DNA from: TWA4 sp964613155
Lineage (GTDB): Bacteria; Bacillota; Clostridia; Lachnospirales; Lachnospiraceae
DNA: 30,406 nucleotides
NCBI GenBank assembly: GCA_964613155.1
Contig: CAZTHP010000025.1
Span: 1-30,406, forward strand
Reading direction: 5' to 3'
Both the position numbers and the translations under genes were made by a program. Each line of letters opens with the position of its first letter. Positions within the stretch are counted from its first letter, which is position 1. The notes beneath the pieces are model-generated. The model saw only the letters and a program-made list of their open reading frames with translations, was not told the DNA's origin and made no database searches. Of this stretch, positions 15,063-26,000 are shown one piece after another.

Positions 15063-15926
15063 CTATGCTTTTAAAAAAGCCTCTAATTTCGGAAGACAAC
15101 TTCTGCCATCGTCTTTCCCCAGGTCATAAACCTTCTGCAGCATTTCCGGATTTTTCTCCATCCTGCCAATTTCAATTGGAAGCGAAGGACGGATTACGAA
15201 TGCGGTCCCCTCTTGTTCCAATTTCTCCAATTTTTGAATACTTTGCTGATACTGCTCATGGCGATGAATCAGCTGTTCGCATAACTGAGGATATTTTCGA
15301 TAAAATAATGAAATCAATGCCTTCGACATCGGCTTTTTCACATAGGTGCTGTCTCTGGTCAAGATTACGATCAAACGCTCGTAACCCATTTCCAATACCT
15401 TCTGGTACGGAATGCTGTCAGAAATCCCACCGTCCAGATAGGAAGTTCCATTTAACACGACAGGTCTGGAAACAAACGGCATAGAGCCGGAGGCTCTTAA
15501 AATTTCCATATCTGCAAATACACTTTTCACCTGCATATACTCCGGCTCTCCCGTTTCCATATTCGTCACAACCGCATAATACGGAATATCCGAACGTTGA
15601 AATGTCTCATCATCGAAGCGGTCAAGTGTCTGCGGAACGGTATAATACGCAAATTCCTTATTCACAATATCTCCCGTTGTCAGCAGAGAATGCAGCCCCA
15701 TATTGCGTTTATCCGCTGCAAATCGCTTGTTGTAACGAATGACACGTCCGTTCTGCTTCGATAAAAAATTCACACCAAACAAAGCTCCTGCTGAAACACC
15801 GATCACACTATCCACTTTAACCGCTTCTTCCAGAAAAACATCCAAAACACCAGCGGTAAACATTCCCCGCATCGCTCCGCCTTCTAATACAAGACCCACT
15901 TTCTTCATAAAACTCAAATTCTCCAT
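15063..15926 (-). CDS. Patatin-like phospholipase family protein
   Basis: A 287-aa patatin-like serine hydrolase. The oxyanion-hole motif is GGAMRG (residues 16-21), the nucleophile elbow is GVSAG (Ser45), and the catalytic Asp is in YLDGGISD. Together these form the Ser-Asp dyad of the family, which hydrolyses acyl esters of phospholipids or related lipids. There is no signal peptide, so it is probably cytoplasmic or membrane-associated. The start is uncertain: ATG at 15926 has no ribosome site, while ATG at 15908 (MKKVGLVLEGG) is where most relatives begin and has GGAG 12 bases upstream. It follows the MOSC gene on the same strand, through a spacer made wholly of tandem repeats, and may share that gene's promoter. 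Confidence 0.9.
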   Translation of the reverse strand: MENLSFMKKVGLVLEGGAMRGMFTAGVLDVFLEEAVKVDSVIGVSAGALFGVNFLSKQNGRVIRYNKRFAADKRNMGLHSLLTTGDIVNKEFAYYTVPQTLDRFDDETFQRSDIPYYAVVTNMETGEPEYMQVKSVFADMEILRASGSMPFVSRPVVLNGTSYLDGGISDSIPYQKVLEMGYERLIVILTRDSTYVKKPMSKALISLFYRKYPQLCEQLIHRHEQYQQSIQKLEKLEQEGTAFVIRPSLPIEIGRMEKNPEMLQKVYDLGKDDGRSCLPKLEAFLKA

Positions 15927-15934
15927 TCTGCTGC

Positions 15935-16158
15935 TTTTTAATAAGCTGCTTTTCTTCCACTTATTAAGCGGCTTCTTTTCTGCTCAATAAACAACTTTCG
16001 TGCCCTTAACAAACAGAGTTTTTCCGCTTAACAAACAGCTTCTTCCAACTCAATAAACAGGATTTCTGCTCACAAACAGCTTCTTCCAACTCAATAAACA
16101 GGATTTTCTGCTCACAAACAGCTTTCTTCTGCTTAATAAGCAGCCTTCTTTTCGCAGC
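15935..16158. repeat. About 22-bp tandem repeat filling the MOSC-patatin spacer
   Basis: About ten degenerate 21-23-base units on the minus strand follow CTG(C/T)TT(A/G)TTRAG plus a purine-rich tail. The middle has become a 41/42-base higher-order unit (16036-16076 and 16077-16118). The first unit lies across the MOSC stop codon (16133-16135), and most units keep a TAA or TGA at the equivalent place. Confidence 0.85.
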
Positions 16159-16576
16159 TTAATTCATCTCCTACTTGAATCATACCACCATGGAGCACTT
16201 TTGCAAAGACCCCTTCTCTTGGCATGATGCAATCGCCTACCTGATGATAAATCTCACATTTTGCATGACATTTTTTCCCAATCTGCGTAATCTCCAAAAC
16301 CACATCACCACAGGTGAAGATCGTGCCGACCGGATACGATTTAAAATCAAATCCTTCTACCAGCAGATTTTCTCCAAATGCACCGTCTTCTACTTTTCCA
16401 CCTCTTGCACGAAATGCTTCCACCGCTTCAAATGACAACAAGCTAACCTGTCTATGCCAATTTCCAGCATGTGCATCACGTTCCATTCCATGATTTTCAA
16501 TTACCATCGCTTTTCCGATGTTTTTCTTTGCAGTTCCTTTTTCTTCACTGATACATACAGCTTTCACAATACCCAT
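16133..16576 (-). CDS. MOSC domain protein
   Basis: A 147-aa stand-alone MOSC-domain protein (molybdenum cofactor sulfurase C-terminal fold). It shows GMERDAHAGNWHRQVSLLS near the N-terminus, GAFGENLLVEGFD in the middle and the conserved Cys region TQIGKKCHAKCEIYHQVG. Small MOSC proteins are thought to bind and transfer sulfur or handle the molybdenum cofactor; the partner is unknown and no moa/moe genes lie in the window. The start has GGGAGG about eight bases upstream and a fully consensus promoter (16647-16675). Its last codons (GCT GCT TAT TAA) are the first unit of the tandem array behind it. Confidence 0.9.
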   Translation of the reverse strand: MGIVKAVCISEEKGTAKKNIGKAMVIENHGMERDAHAGNWHRQVSLLSFEAVEAFRARGGKVEDGAFGENLLVEGFDFKSYPVGTIFTCGDVVLEITQIGKKCHAKCEIYHQVGDCIMPREGVFAKVLHGGMIQVGDELSCEKKAAY

Positions 16577-16646
16577 TTTGATTTCCTCCCTTTTGATGAA
16601 TATGCACTCTCTTGTTAATACATACTTTTTCGATAGGTTTTATTGT

Positions 16647-16675
16647 ATTATAAAATTAAACGCTGTATCTGTCAA
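16647..16675 (-). promoter_or_regulatory. Consensus sigma-A promoter of the MOSC/patatin unit
   Basis: TTGACA (16670-16675, minus strand), a 17-base spacer and TATAAT (16647-16652), perfect in both boxes. The leader is about 65 bases. The space from 16676 to 16821 shows no gene. Confidence 0.85.
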
Positions 16676-16821
16676 TATTTGTTATTCTTCGTATCGTCAA
16701 CATCTATTGTTCCTCGTTAGTACGGAGATTTCTTTCATAATATTTATTAAAAATTTTTCATTGTCTCTATGATAATGAAGTTCTGGATTTATCTCTTTGC
16801 TTTTTCGGATTTTCTCATATC

Positions 16822-16877
16822 AAAAAAGCGAATGGTTCCGACCCGTGAGTTTTTCTCTCACGAGCCGTCCCATCCGC
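16822..16877 (-). terminator. Rho-independent terminator of the giant surface-protein gene
   Basis: A two-part stem on the minus strand: GCGGATGG pairs with CCATTCGC (8 bp). After a small internal loop, an 11-bp upper stem (GCTCGTGAG region with CTCACGGGT, including wobbles) closes an A-rich loop. Six T follow directly (16822-16827). It lies about 155 bases after the stop codon at 17031; the bases between (16878-17030) form a 3' untranslated stretch without a gene. Confidence 0.85.
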
Positions 16878-17030
16878 TCTTAACAGCAGCCGGATTTCAG
16901 ATGATCGATTCGTTTCAAACGTTCTTCTTCCAAAATCCTGCTGCCGTACTAACAGTTTTCCTTACAGATTCATGTTCCCTTTTAGGTCTCATGTCCCTGT
17001 CCGGTTTTATCTCCCTCTCAGGTTACGTTC

Positions 17031-20000
17031 TTACTTTACCGTTACTTTCAGGGTTGCTTTCTTGCCGTTGGAAGTCTTCACTGTGATTGTCGCAGTTCCT
17101 TTCTTCTTCGCGGTTACAACACCCTTGCTGTTTACGGTTGCAACTTTGGTATTGCTGCTGCTGTAAGTGATCTTCTCAGTTGCTGTGATCGGGTTTCTGG
17201 TCACAGTAATTGTAGAAGTTCCTTTTACCTTTAAGGTTACTTTGGTCGCATTCAGCGTAATCTTGCTTGTTACGACTTTGCCGGTCTGAACTTTTACCTT
17301 CGCGCTTGCTTTACCGCCGTTTGTTGTGGTAACGCTAATAGTTGCGGTTCCGGCTTTCTTACCGGTTACAGTCAGTGTTCCATTGCTGGATACTTTTACA
17401 GTCGCAATCTTGGTATTGCTGCTGGTTGCTTTCGTGATCTTCTCACCTTTGACATCGGTAGATTTGATCTTGATCGCAGTGGTGGATTTCTTCACCTGCA
17501 GCGGCACGGTGCTGCTTCCGGAAGTCAGGGTGATCTTCGGTGCTGTTACCTTGATGGTTACAACTGCCTTTACACCAGAACCATCAGCTGCTTTCACAGT
17601 GATCTTAGCGGTTCCGACTTTCTTCGCGGTTACGAGACCCTTGCTGTTTACGGTTGCGATCTTAGTATTGCTGCTGCTGTAAGTTACTTTCTTATTCGCT
17701 GCATCACTCGGTGATACCGTTGCTTTGATCTGGTAGGTAGATTTTACTTTCACGCTCTTAGAGGTTGCGTTCAGAGAAATCTTCGTTACCTTCTTCGGTG
17801 CTGCGGTTACAGTTACGGTTACGGTAGATTTTACGCCGGAACCGTCTGCTGCTACGACTTCGATCGTTGCTTTACCAGCAGTGATACCAAGTACTTTACC
17901 ATTTGCATCTACCGATGCGATGGAAGGTGTCTTGGATACATAAGTTACAGCTTTGTTGCTTGCATTTTCAGGCAGTACGGTAGGATTCAGCTGTACGCTC
18001 GTTCCTTCCTCTACGGATACGGAATCCGGTAAGGTAATGCCCGTTACCATCTGGGTTACGGTTACATTTACCTGAGCCATGACCGTAGGCTGGTCTTTGG
18101 AAATAACGGTGATTGCCGCAGATCCAGGACCTTTTGCGGTTACAACGCCGTCTGCGCTGACAACTGCAACGTTTTCATCAGAAGAACTGTACAGAACTTC
18201 TTGATTGGTTGCATTAGCAGGTGCTACGATCGTGGTAATTGCCTGTGTTTCACCGGTCAGCAGTCTGATGTTTGCAGGTGCTGCGGTAATACCAGTTACC
18301 AGAACTTTTTCTGCCATGACAATGTTTGCAGCTGCGGTTACCATACCTTCTTTTTCTGCGGTTACACGATATGTAGCTGCTTTATCGAAGGATACGGTTA
18401 CTTTACCGGTTTCACCGGTTGTGATTTCGGATACTTTTTCGTTTCCGTTTACGATTGCTTTCACAGGTTCGCCGTTCTGATCCGTTACTTTGATCAGTGC
18501 GCCTGCGGATGCAGTCTGTGCGTATGTTTCATCTGCGGTGTTTACTTCGGTTAATGCGATTTCCATCGGCAGGGTTGCAAAACCATTGTAAACGATCTCA
18601 TTGAACATACCAATGGTCGTTACAGCGTTTTCAGGGTCTGCCTGTACAAATGCCACTTCATCGCCTGCTTTGACTTCTGCTGCTGCATCAATTGCGCCCA
18701 TAAACTGACCATTTAAGGTATAGTACCAGTTGCCTTCCTTACCATTTACGGAAGTAACGATACCATTTGTTACTTTGATGTTCTCAGCAGGAGTTTCAAC
18801 AACTGCTGCCAGTACATGCAGAGCTGTTACATACTCTTTTGCAGGAGCATCTTCTTTCCAGCTCCAGCTTTCGTATGCTTTTGCCAGATCAGCTGCCAGT
18901 ACACCAGTTTTCTTGGTAACATCTGCGATCTGAACAGAGATTCCTTCTACATAAGAAGGATGAACCACTACGGTCACTTTCGCTTCCATGTTATCCATCT
19001 TAGCGGTCAGTGTTGCAGTGCCGACACCTACTGCCTGAATGCTTGTAGCACCAGGAAGGTCAGCGTCATGTTTAAAGCTTACATTGCTTTCGTTGATCTT
19101 GATCACGCTTCTGTTATCGGTTGCCCAGGTTACTTTATAACCATCTGCCAGATGTGCAGATTCGGGATCGATCACACCAATGCCAAGGTTTACTGTGCCA
19201 CGCTGTTCATTGGTATCATCGTAAATCAGATCAATTGCTCCATTTGTAGTTGCCACATTATCTGTGTTCACATAGATGGATTTGATCGGAGATGCTTCAA
19301 TCACACCTACAGAGGTGAGCATAGAAGAACCATCGATCAGGTTGTTGTAACGGATCAGGAGCTCTGCTCCAATCTGTTTCTTGTTCAGTGTGATTTCAGT
19401 TGTATCATTTTCCAGTACGGAAAGAACACCATCTTCTTTCACTACCCAGTCGATCGTATAAGCATCTGCTAATTCTGTCTTCACAACTGCTTTTACTTTC
19501 TGATCAGCCTGAATCTTACCTTCTGCACTTACGGAAACCTTTTCAGCGTTTGCTCTAGGTGTTCCCTGCCATGCAAAGATCGGATAACCATTATTCTGAT
19601 CATTTAAATCAACCAGATATAACAGGTCTTCGGAAAGACCATTCAGACGAGTTACCATGTAGGTAGACTTCATCTGTTCTTCTGCCAGACTTGTCGCTGC
19701 ACCAGCTGTACCGCCGTTTACTTTGTCAATACCGGCATTGTTTGCCATAGTGGATACATAGTAGTTGTTCTTCACGCCTGCCAGCATACCACCTGCTACA
19801 TTTCTCGGATTGGATTTACCAATAATTGCACCATATTCCGGAGTATTCATAACAATATAAGTTAGAACGGTACCAGATGCGTAGCAGTTTTCAACTACGG
19901 CATTGTCCACATGGGCACTGTTCATACCTACGATACCACCGCCTTTATCACCACGGATATAACCGAAGAATGCACAAGCAGAGATTGTACCATCGTTTAC

Positions 20001-23000
20001 ACCCGCAATACCGCCGGCACCATAGTCACCTCTACCACTGCTGTTGGTGTGTAAGTTACCGCGGAAGATACAATTGGTAATCGTACCACCCATGTTGTAA
20101 GCGGTGATACCGCCCTGATTACAAGACATTTGCATTGAAATATCACTCTCACATCTTGTAATCGTACCCTGATTGATCGCAATCGGAGCAGCGAACTTAT
20201 AGTCATACGCAGAACCACTCGGACAAATCTCCGCATCATTCTGTGTCACAATGTAGGTATTGTAGCCAAATGTACCAGAGAAGTTCAGGTTTTCCACCTT
20301 ACCTTCTTTTGCCACAAAGCCGATAAACGGTCTGGTCAGATTGCTTACGCGATGACCGCCGCCATTTAAGGTTCCCTTGAAGGCTGCATCTTTTGTTGCA
20401 AAGAAGGTCAGATCACTTGCCAGTTCGATATCTGCTGTCAGCGTAATCTGAGCTGTTTTACCAGCTTCACTGGAAAGCAGCATGATCAGATCCGCTTCAT
20501 TGGAGATTCGATAGCTGCCATCTGCTTCCGGTTTTGCACCTTCTGAGTATTCTACCACGATATTCTGATCGTCCTGAATATTCGTGATTGTATAATGGTT
20601 GCTTCCGTCTGCATCAGGCTCCAGAATGCTTCCATTTACTTTGACGAAGAACTGTGCTTCGTTTGTGTTCGTACGGGTTACGGTAAATCCATATTCCTCT
20701 TTATACAGAACCGTTGTGATCGAAGGATCGTCTGCGGTTACGGTATAATTTGCTGTGGACTTCGGCAGATCGATCTTATATTGCGTATCTTTCCACATAA
20801 TGTAGAAGCTTCTGTCTGTGGTTATTTTTGTATCCAGACTTACTTCCTGTGTTGCGGTTGTATCGGTATACCAGTAAGCGGTCATACCCGGTTTACCGGT
20901 TACGGTGATCGTGCTTAACTTCTTACCGCATGTGATGTTATAGGTACCATCATTCATACCCACTTCATCATCCACTGTAACCATACACTGCAGATTGACT
21001 TCACGCAAACCGGTTGTCTGAGATGCCTGATAAGCAGTGCCATTGTTGGTTACGGTATTGGTGATCACACAGTAATACCATTTTCTGCCAAAGAGAGGAT
21101 TTCCATCCTTGTCTGCCAGATTCGGCTGGAACAGTGCATTTGTTTCGCCTTCCAGTGCAGTACCGCCCTTTGTAGAAGCTTTGGTATTTACGTACCACTG
21201 ATAGGTCAGTTCGCCGCCGTCATAAACCACTGCGCTAACACCCATATACTGGATACGATTTTTCTTCACATCAGTAGAATTATAGTAGTTACCGCCGGTC
21301 AGATCTTTGGTGATCACCGGTACTTCCACTGCATTTGGTACTTCCACCAAAATCTTGTAAACTGCGGTTTCTTCACCATTTGCAGCAGTTACAGTCCAGG
21401 TACGTCCATCTTCGCTGATTGCAACAGATACCTCTGCAACAGCACTGATGGTATCCAATACCAGATTGTCTTTTGTTAATTTAGTCGTATCCGTTCCAAT
21501 CGGCAGGGTTACTTTCCAGGTATAACCAGAAGCATCTGCCTCTTTATCTGCTGCAGCCGGATAAACTTTTGCAACACCTTCCAGTGCGAAATGCATGGAC
21601 AGGATACCTGCCTGCATCAGCTCCGGAGTTTCTTTACCCTGTTTCCAGATTGTGGATTCTTTGTTTAATTTAGCGGTCAGTGTGCCATCTATCAGATCAC
21701 TTTCATGGAACACTTTCACACCATCGGTTACTTTTGCGTTTGAATCCAGTCCGTCTAATACATAGAAGTTTTCATAAGCGGCTTTCGGATTCTCCGGCAG
21801 CTTACCAGTTATCATAAAGCTGTCTTTAAAGGTAACAGCAGCATTATAGTAGGTAAGAGCATTTGCAGCACCTGTACTGCTGGTTGCGAGTAACTCACCG
21901 GTACTATAAGAACCTACAATATCCATTGCAGCTCCAACGTAGCCGATCAAACCACATGCAGAACGAGAACCGGTCACATCTGCTTTGTTCACACAGTAAG
22001 ACATACCGCTATTATTACCACTCAGATAACCGGCAATACCACCTGCATAAGAAGTTGAAGATTTCACTTCGCCATCACTTACACAGTTCTTAAGCATGAT
22101 CTGATTACCCTGTCCTACGATACCACCTGCGTAGTTATTCGTACTGGTCAAAGAAGCATTGACACGACAATCCGTAATCGGATTTGCAGGATCCTGAGAA
22201 TTCTGTGTCATCGCAGCGATACCACCTACATAGCCTCTGCTTTCGATCGTACCCGTTACCTGACAATTCTCAATTGAAGACTTCGCACTCAGATAAGAAG
22301 TGATACCAGCGGAATGCTGATTGGTTGATTTCAGCGTACCTTCATAAGAACAATTTGCAATTGCGGTTTCTTTCACGTAGCCTACTAAACCTGCGGTATA
22401 GTTTTTCGTACTGTTGATATCAGCCTGTACATGACAATCTGTAATGACTGCATTCATCGCATATGCTGCCAGCATTGCAGAACGCTGTCTTGCCGTTGTC
22501 AGAGTACCCGTTACTTTGATCTGTTCCAGTGTAGAGTTTAATACATAATTTACCAGTGCTGCTGCCTGATAGTTGCCGCTTGTTACTTCAATTGCGGCAT
22601 CTTTCAGCTGCAGATTCTTCACGGTACCATTTTCTACAACCTGGAAGAGCGGTGCACTGCCTGCCAGATTGGAGATGGTATGGTTTTTACCATCAAAGAT
22701 ACCCTTAAAGGATGTAGTAATCGTTCCGCCGGCAGCAGAAGGAGAAAATACACCGATACCCTCCCAAGCAATACTACTCATATCGAGATCAGCATCCAGC
22801 GTAATGGTCTTACCTTCAAAGGTATTTCCATCCTGATTTACCAGATATACCAGACCTAACAGTTCGCCCGTTGTCTGAATTGTAAAGGAATCTTTTTCTG
22901 CGCTGTACCATCCAGTTTCCAGGAAATCAAAATACAGTTCGTAAACGTTTGTATCCGCTCCATTGGAAGCTGTCATTGTCCAGCATTTCTTGTCTGCGTT

Positions 23001-26000
23001 ATACGCATAGGTTACTTTCGTTGCAGCATCTTTAGTGACAATCTGGAAGTTCTCACTGGTTAAGCTTGTCAGATCGATCATCGGCATCTGCACACGAATT
23101 GTGCCATTTGATACTGCTGCATTAAAGGTCTTGCCATCTTTTACAACAGCGATAGAAGCAACCAGTGCATCACTCAGTTCCGGTCCCTTCTGACCCTGTT
23201 TCCATGCAGACCACTGTTTGTTCATCTGTGCCGCAAGTGTTCCATCGGCCAGATTGCTTGCCTTAGAAATCTGTGTCAATCCATTGGGATTTACAACATC
23301 TGTTTCAGTATTCGCATTGTAATAGTAGCTGTTGACAAAGGTATTGTCACTGATTGTGCCACCACAAAGCTTACCATCTACTAATTTATCTGCTTCTGCA
23401 TCGTAATAGAAGCTGTAGCAGTGATTGAACTGAATTGCATAGCTGTATCCAGCGATTCCGCCTTCATCTCCACTACCGCCCTTGATCAGTCCCTGGTTGA
23501 AGCAATGATTGAAAATACAGCTATACGCATTATCACAGGAGCAAAGACCTGCTGCGACAGAAGACGCTTCGATCTTACCTTTGTTCCAGCAGAAATCCAT
23601 CGTAAAGCTCGCATCGGCATCGCCAAGGATACCTGCTGCCACACCGTTTTTCGCCTGTACGGATCCGGTATTGCCACAGTCTACAAAGTAGGGATATCTT
23701 ACAGCACCACTATAAGAATAGAAGTATCCCAGGATACCACCTGCATTGCTGCTGTTACTCAGAACAGCACCTTCATTGCGGCAGCCTTTTATCAAAACTT
23801 CTTTTGCATAATCATCGGCATTTCGAACATCGTCATACACACTACCGATCACACCGCCGGTACCATAAGATCTGGAACAGGTACTGCTAACGGCACCGCG
23901 GTTGGTGCTGTTTAAGACCTGACCGTTCAGCATTCTGCCGACTACACCACCGGCATAGTATTCACCGGTTACATTGGCTTCGTTCACACAATTTGAAACG
24001 GTACCAGCCAAACGGCCAACAATACCACCCGTAAAACCATTGCTGGTGATCGTGCCGTTTACTGTTACATTGTCTACGATACCCTGATGCAGATAGGATA
24101 CCACTGCACCTGCGTAATAGGTGTAATAACCAGAAGAATTCTTCAGCGCTGCATCTTCTGTCTCAAAGGTCAGGTTTGTCTGTTCCAGAGACAGGTTCTT
24201 AATGGCTCCGCCATCGACGAATCCAAACAGACCCGGCATCACATAGGTTTTTCCATAGACAGTATCCGTTACTTCGATTGCCTGCATCTGGTAATACGAT
24301 GTACGAGTCTCGGTCCAATTGGTAATCTTATGGCCGCAGCCATCAAAGGTTCCCTTAAAACCAACGGCATTGGCACCGATTGCCTGCCAATTGGTCACAC
24401 CACTAAAGTCCAGATCTGCGCCCAGCTTGATGGTCTTGCCTTCCATGGTGATACCCATGTCATTCACCATCACTGCCAGTGCCTGTAACTGTGCTGTCGT
24501 GGTGATCGTAAATTCTGCTTTTTCTGCATCATACCAGGAAGAATCTGGCAGTATATCAAATACTACACGGTATTCCACGGTATCTTCTCCCGCTGTAATC
24601 GTCAGGATTCCTTCTCCATCTTCATAGCGGTAAGCTGCTGCTGCATCGGAATCAACACAAGTCAGATTGAAATCTTCTGCTGTAAACTGAGAAGTATCCA
24701 CTTCGGTTAACTGAACATGAAGTGCCTTCTCATCCCAGTTTAACATAAACGGTGCCTTATAGCCTGCTACCGTTAAGGAAGCTTCCAGAATCGAAGCAGC
24801 TGACTGTTCCGGTGCTGTTTTCTGGTTCCAGAAGATTATGCTGTTTTCATTTAACTTCGCAGCCAGTGTACCATCTGCTACCTCAGAAGCTTCAAATGTG
24901 GTAACACCTTCGGGAAGTTCGGTTTCTTCGTCTGCTTTCTGTACGAATACACAGTCATAAGAAGCCGCATCTAACGTACCCATTGCTACGGAGTAAGAAT
25001 TTTCAATCGTATTTTTGGTACCTTTGGTCAGACCATAAACGTTCTTACCAGTCAGAGTACCTGTATTGCGGCATCCATACAGATCAAATTGATAGGAATT
25101 GCCGGCTGCTGCAAGTCCAACTGCTGTACCGTTTTCCGCATCTGCGGTGATCGCACCGGTGTTGGAACAGTTGATCAAAGTACCATTGTAACGAGTATTC
25201 TCTGTGATCACACCCGCTGCGGTATAACCGGAAGCGCTTGCTGTCACATCACCGGTATTGATTGAGTTGCGGATGGCAAATGCCGTATTATTGCTGCTAT
25301 AAGCGGTCGCTCCGACCAGACCAGCTGCATTTCCTTTTCCTGCAACTACATCACCTTCGTTGCGGCAGGATTCCATCACACCTTCTAAAACGCCGCAAAT
25401 ACCATAGGCTGCATTATTTGTACTGGTGATGTTTCCTTTATTTACACAGTTCTTAACGAGACCATGTGCTTCATACGCAATACCCGCTACCGCATCAGCT
25501 GCTGTACAGTTTGCTTCGTTGACACAATTTTCCAATACCGAATCCGATCCTACATAATAAAACATTCCATGTGCAGGAACTTCACCGGAAATCCGGCAGT
25601 TGCGGATTGTTGACGAATACACATTTCGGGAAATACCCGCATCAACTTGAAGGGCACTGCTGGAAGTACCTACTCGTTCTACTTCAAAGGAAGCGTTCAG
25701 AATCGAAACATTCTCTACGGTACAGGTATTCATTCTATAGCAAAGACCTGTGAATCTACCATACTGTGCTTTCATATAACCATGGAAGTTCTCAATGGTA
25801 AAGTTTTTGATCTCAGAAGACGTAGCCTGTGAGAACATTGCATACTCACCGCTGTTTGCTTCTACATAGAGAGTCAGGTTCTTGATCGTGTGATTTCCAC
25901 CATCAAAGTTTCCTGTAAAAGGCGCATTGTATCCGCTGCCGATAGGATACCAGTAGAAGCCTTCCATATCGATATCAGCAGTCAGATGAATCGTCTGTCC

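Noticed and set aside
16518..17086. Plus-strand frames of 84 and 105 codons between MOSC and the giant gene
   Set aside because: They run antisense through the MOSC promoter and the strong terminator, and show no ribosome site.
18201..19472. Plus-strand open frames opposite the giant surface-protein gene (e.g. 18201-18554, 18816-19472, 23421-23915)
   Set aside because: They are antisense shadows of repetitive coding DNA with no ribosome sites and Cys/His-rich unlikely compositions; the minus-strand frame is continuous for 11 kb with clear domains.
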